Shown here: positions 5,362 through 5,841 of the stretch, piece after piece
Numbering within the stretch: position 1 is the stretch's first letter
Layout: each line of letters begins with the position of its first letter
From: Alphaproteobacteria bacterium MarineAlpha10_Bin3
GTDB taxonomy: Bacteria; Pseudomonadota; Alphaproteobacteria; UBA8366; GCA-2717185
Assembly (NCBI GenBank): GCA_002937525.1
Contig: PTKA01000111.1
Span: 1-5,841 of the forward strand
DNA: 5,841 nucleotides
Reading direction: 5' to 3'
Translations under genes and position numbers: made by a program
Notes under the pieces: generated by a model
The model's input: only the letters and a program-made list of their open reading frames with translations
What the model was told of the DNA's origin: nothing
The model's database searches: none

Positions 5362-5385
5362 GATATCCTCCGTGTTTCAAATGCC

Positions 5386-5841
5386 TCACGCTAACATATC
5401 GCGCCGGCCTTCGCGGTAGGCGACGTACAGCCCGCTGGCGACGATGATTGCCGCGCCAAGCCAGGTCCAGCCATCGGGGAATTCGCCGAACAGCGCATAT
5501 CCAAGGATGGTCGCGCCGATCAGCTCGCCATATAGATAGGGCGAAACCGTCGCGGCCGGCGCGCTTTGCAGCGCCCGGATGACGAAATACTGGGTGACGC
5601 CGCCAATCATGCCAAGGGCCGCGAACATCGCCCAATGCAGGGGCAGGCGCGGCATCGCGAAGTCGAACGGGATTACCGCGCTCATGACCACGGCGGCGAT
5701 CAGCGCGGTATAGAGAATCTGGGTTTCCGGCGGGTCGATGGCGGCGACCTTGCGGGTCAATATCTGATACAGGCCGAAACTAATAGCCGACGCCAGCGCC
5801 AGCAACTGCCCGGTATCGAGTGCATCGCCGCCCGGCCGGAT
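5386..5841 (-). CDS. EamA/DMT-superfamily transporter, C-terminal half (cut by window edge)
   Basis: The reading frame is open to the right edge, giving 151 residues that begin IRPGGDALDTGQLLALASAI. No start codon is needed inside the window: the RPGG segment is typical of the middle of an EamA protein, between its two five-helix repeats. Five hydrophobic helices follow (about residues 13-29, 41-60, 70-90, 97-121 and 126-141). They include the family signatures FGLYQILTRK and SPYLYGELIGATILGYALFGE and end in a short basic cytoplasmic tail. Such inner-membrane proteins export or exchange metabolites; the substrate is unknown. It is the first visible gene of the minus-strand run with the cupin and hydrolase genes, 24 bp ahead of the cupin gene. 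Confidence 0.9.
   Translation of the reverse strand: MRPGGDALDTGQLLALASAISFGLYQILTRKVAAIDPPETQILYTALIAAVVMSAVIPFDFAMPRLPLHWAMFAALGMIGGVTQYFVIRALQSAPAATVSPYLYGELIGATILGYALFGEFPDGWTWLGAAIIVASGLYVAYREGRRDMLA

Noticed and set aside
4306..5394. A 362-codon plus-strand reading frame across the hydrolase and cupin genes
   Set aside because: It is antisense to two well-supported genes, is rich in Arg, His and Gly as expected for a GC-rich shadow frame, and spans their intergenic gap.
5803..5805. TTG at this position as the start of the EamA gene
   Set aside because: The frame stays open to the window edge, and the upstream residues (RPGG) match the middle of EamA proteins, so it is an internal leucine.

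Overview
The window looks like a chromosomal stretch of a GC-rich alphaproteobacterium, possibly Rhodospirillales-like. This is inferred from the GC-rich coding sequence, the TRAP transporter, the FadR-type GntR regulator beside a PhyH dioxygenase, and the short conserved ribbon-helix-helix-like protein; no rRNA or marker gene is present to fix the taxon. No tRNA, rRNA, CRISPR array or insertion sequence was seen.

Left part (1-1605): the start of an unidentified, probably membrane, protein runs off the left edge. It lies downstream of a TRAP-transporter periplasmic binding protein gene (dctP family), and a hairpin with a T-rich tail sits between the two. Upstream of dctP is a gene-free divergent region of about 320 bp that holds an 18-bp perfect palindrome and a second inverted repeat.

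Middle part (1606-3520): a 62-residue ribbon-helix-helix-like protein with a Cys-X2-Cys tail points right and converges with a phytanoyl-CoA dioxygenase (PhyH) family gene. The PhyH gene is divergent from a GntR/FCD regulator. Their 84-bp gap holds a perfect 14-bp palindrome inside the 17-bp spacer of a good sigma70-type promoter for the dioxygenase gene, a layout that predicts repression by the adjacent GntR protein.

Right part (3528-5841, all on the minus strand): an overlapping toxin-first RelE-type toxin and XRE antitoxin pair has its own palindromic operator. It sits directly downstream of a likely operon that reads, in transcription order, EamA-type transporter (cut by the right edge), single-domain cupin protein, and dienelactone hydrolase family protein.

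Taken together, this is an accessory catabolic/transport region: uptake of an organic acid-like solute (TRAP), export or exchange (EamA), oxidation (PhyH) and hydrolysis (dienelactone hydrolase family), with a local regulator and a toxin-antitoxin insertion. That these genes share one pathway is inference from proximity. No clearly undescribed system is proven. The most checkable new points are the GntR operator, the small CxxC protein with its palindromic upstream region, and the promoter/operator/hairpin arrangement at the toxin start.
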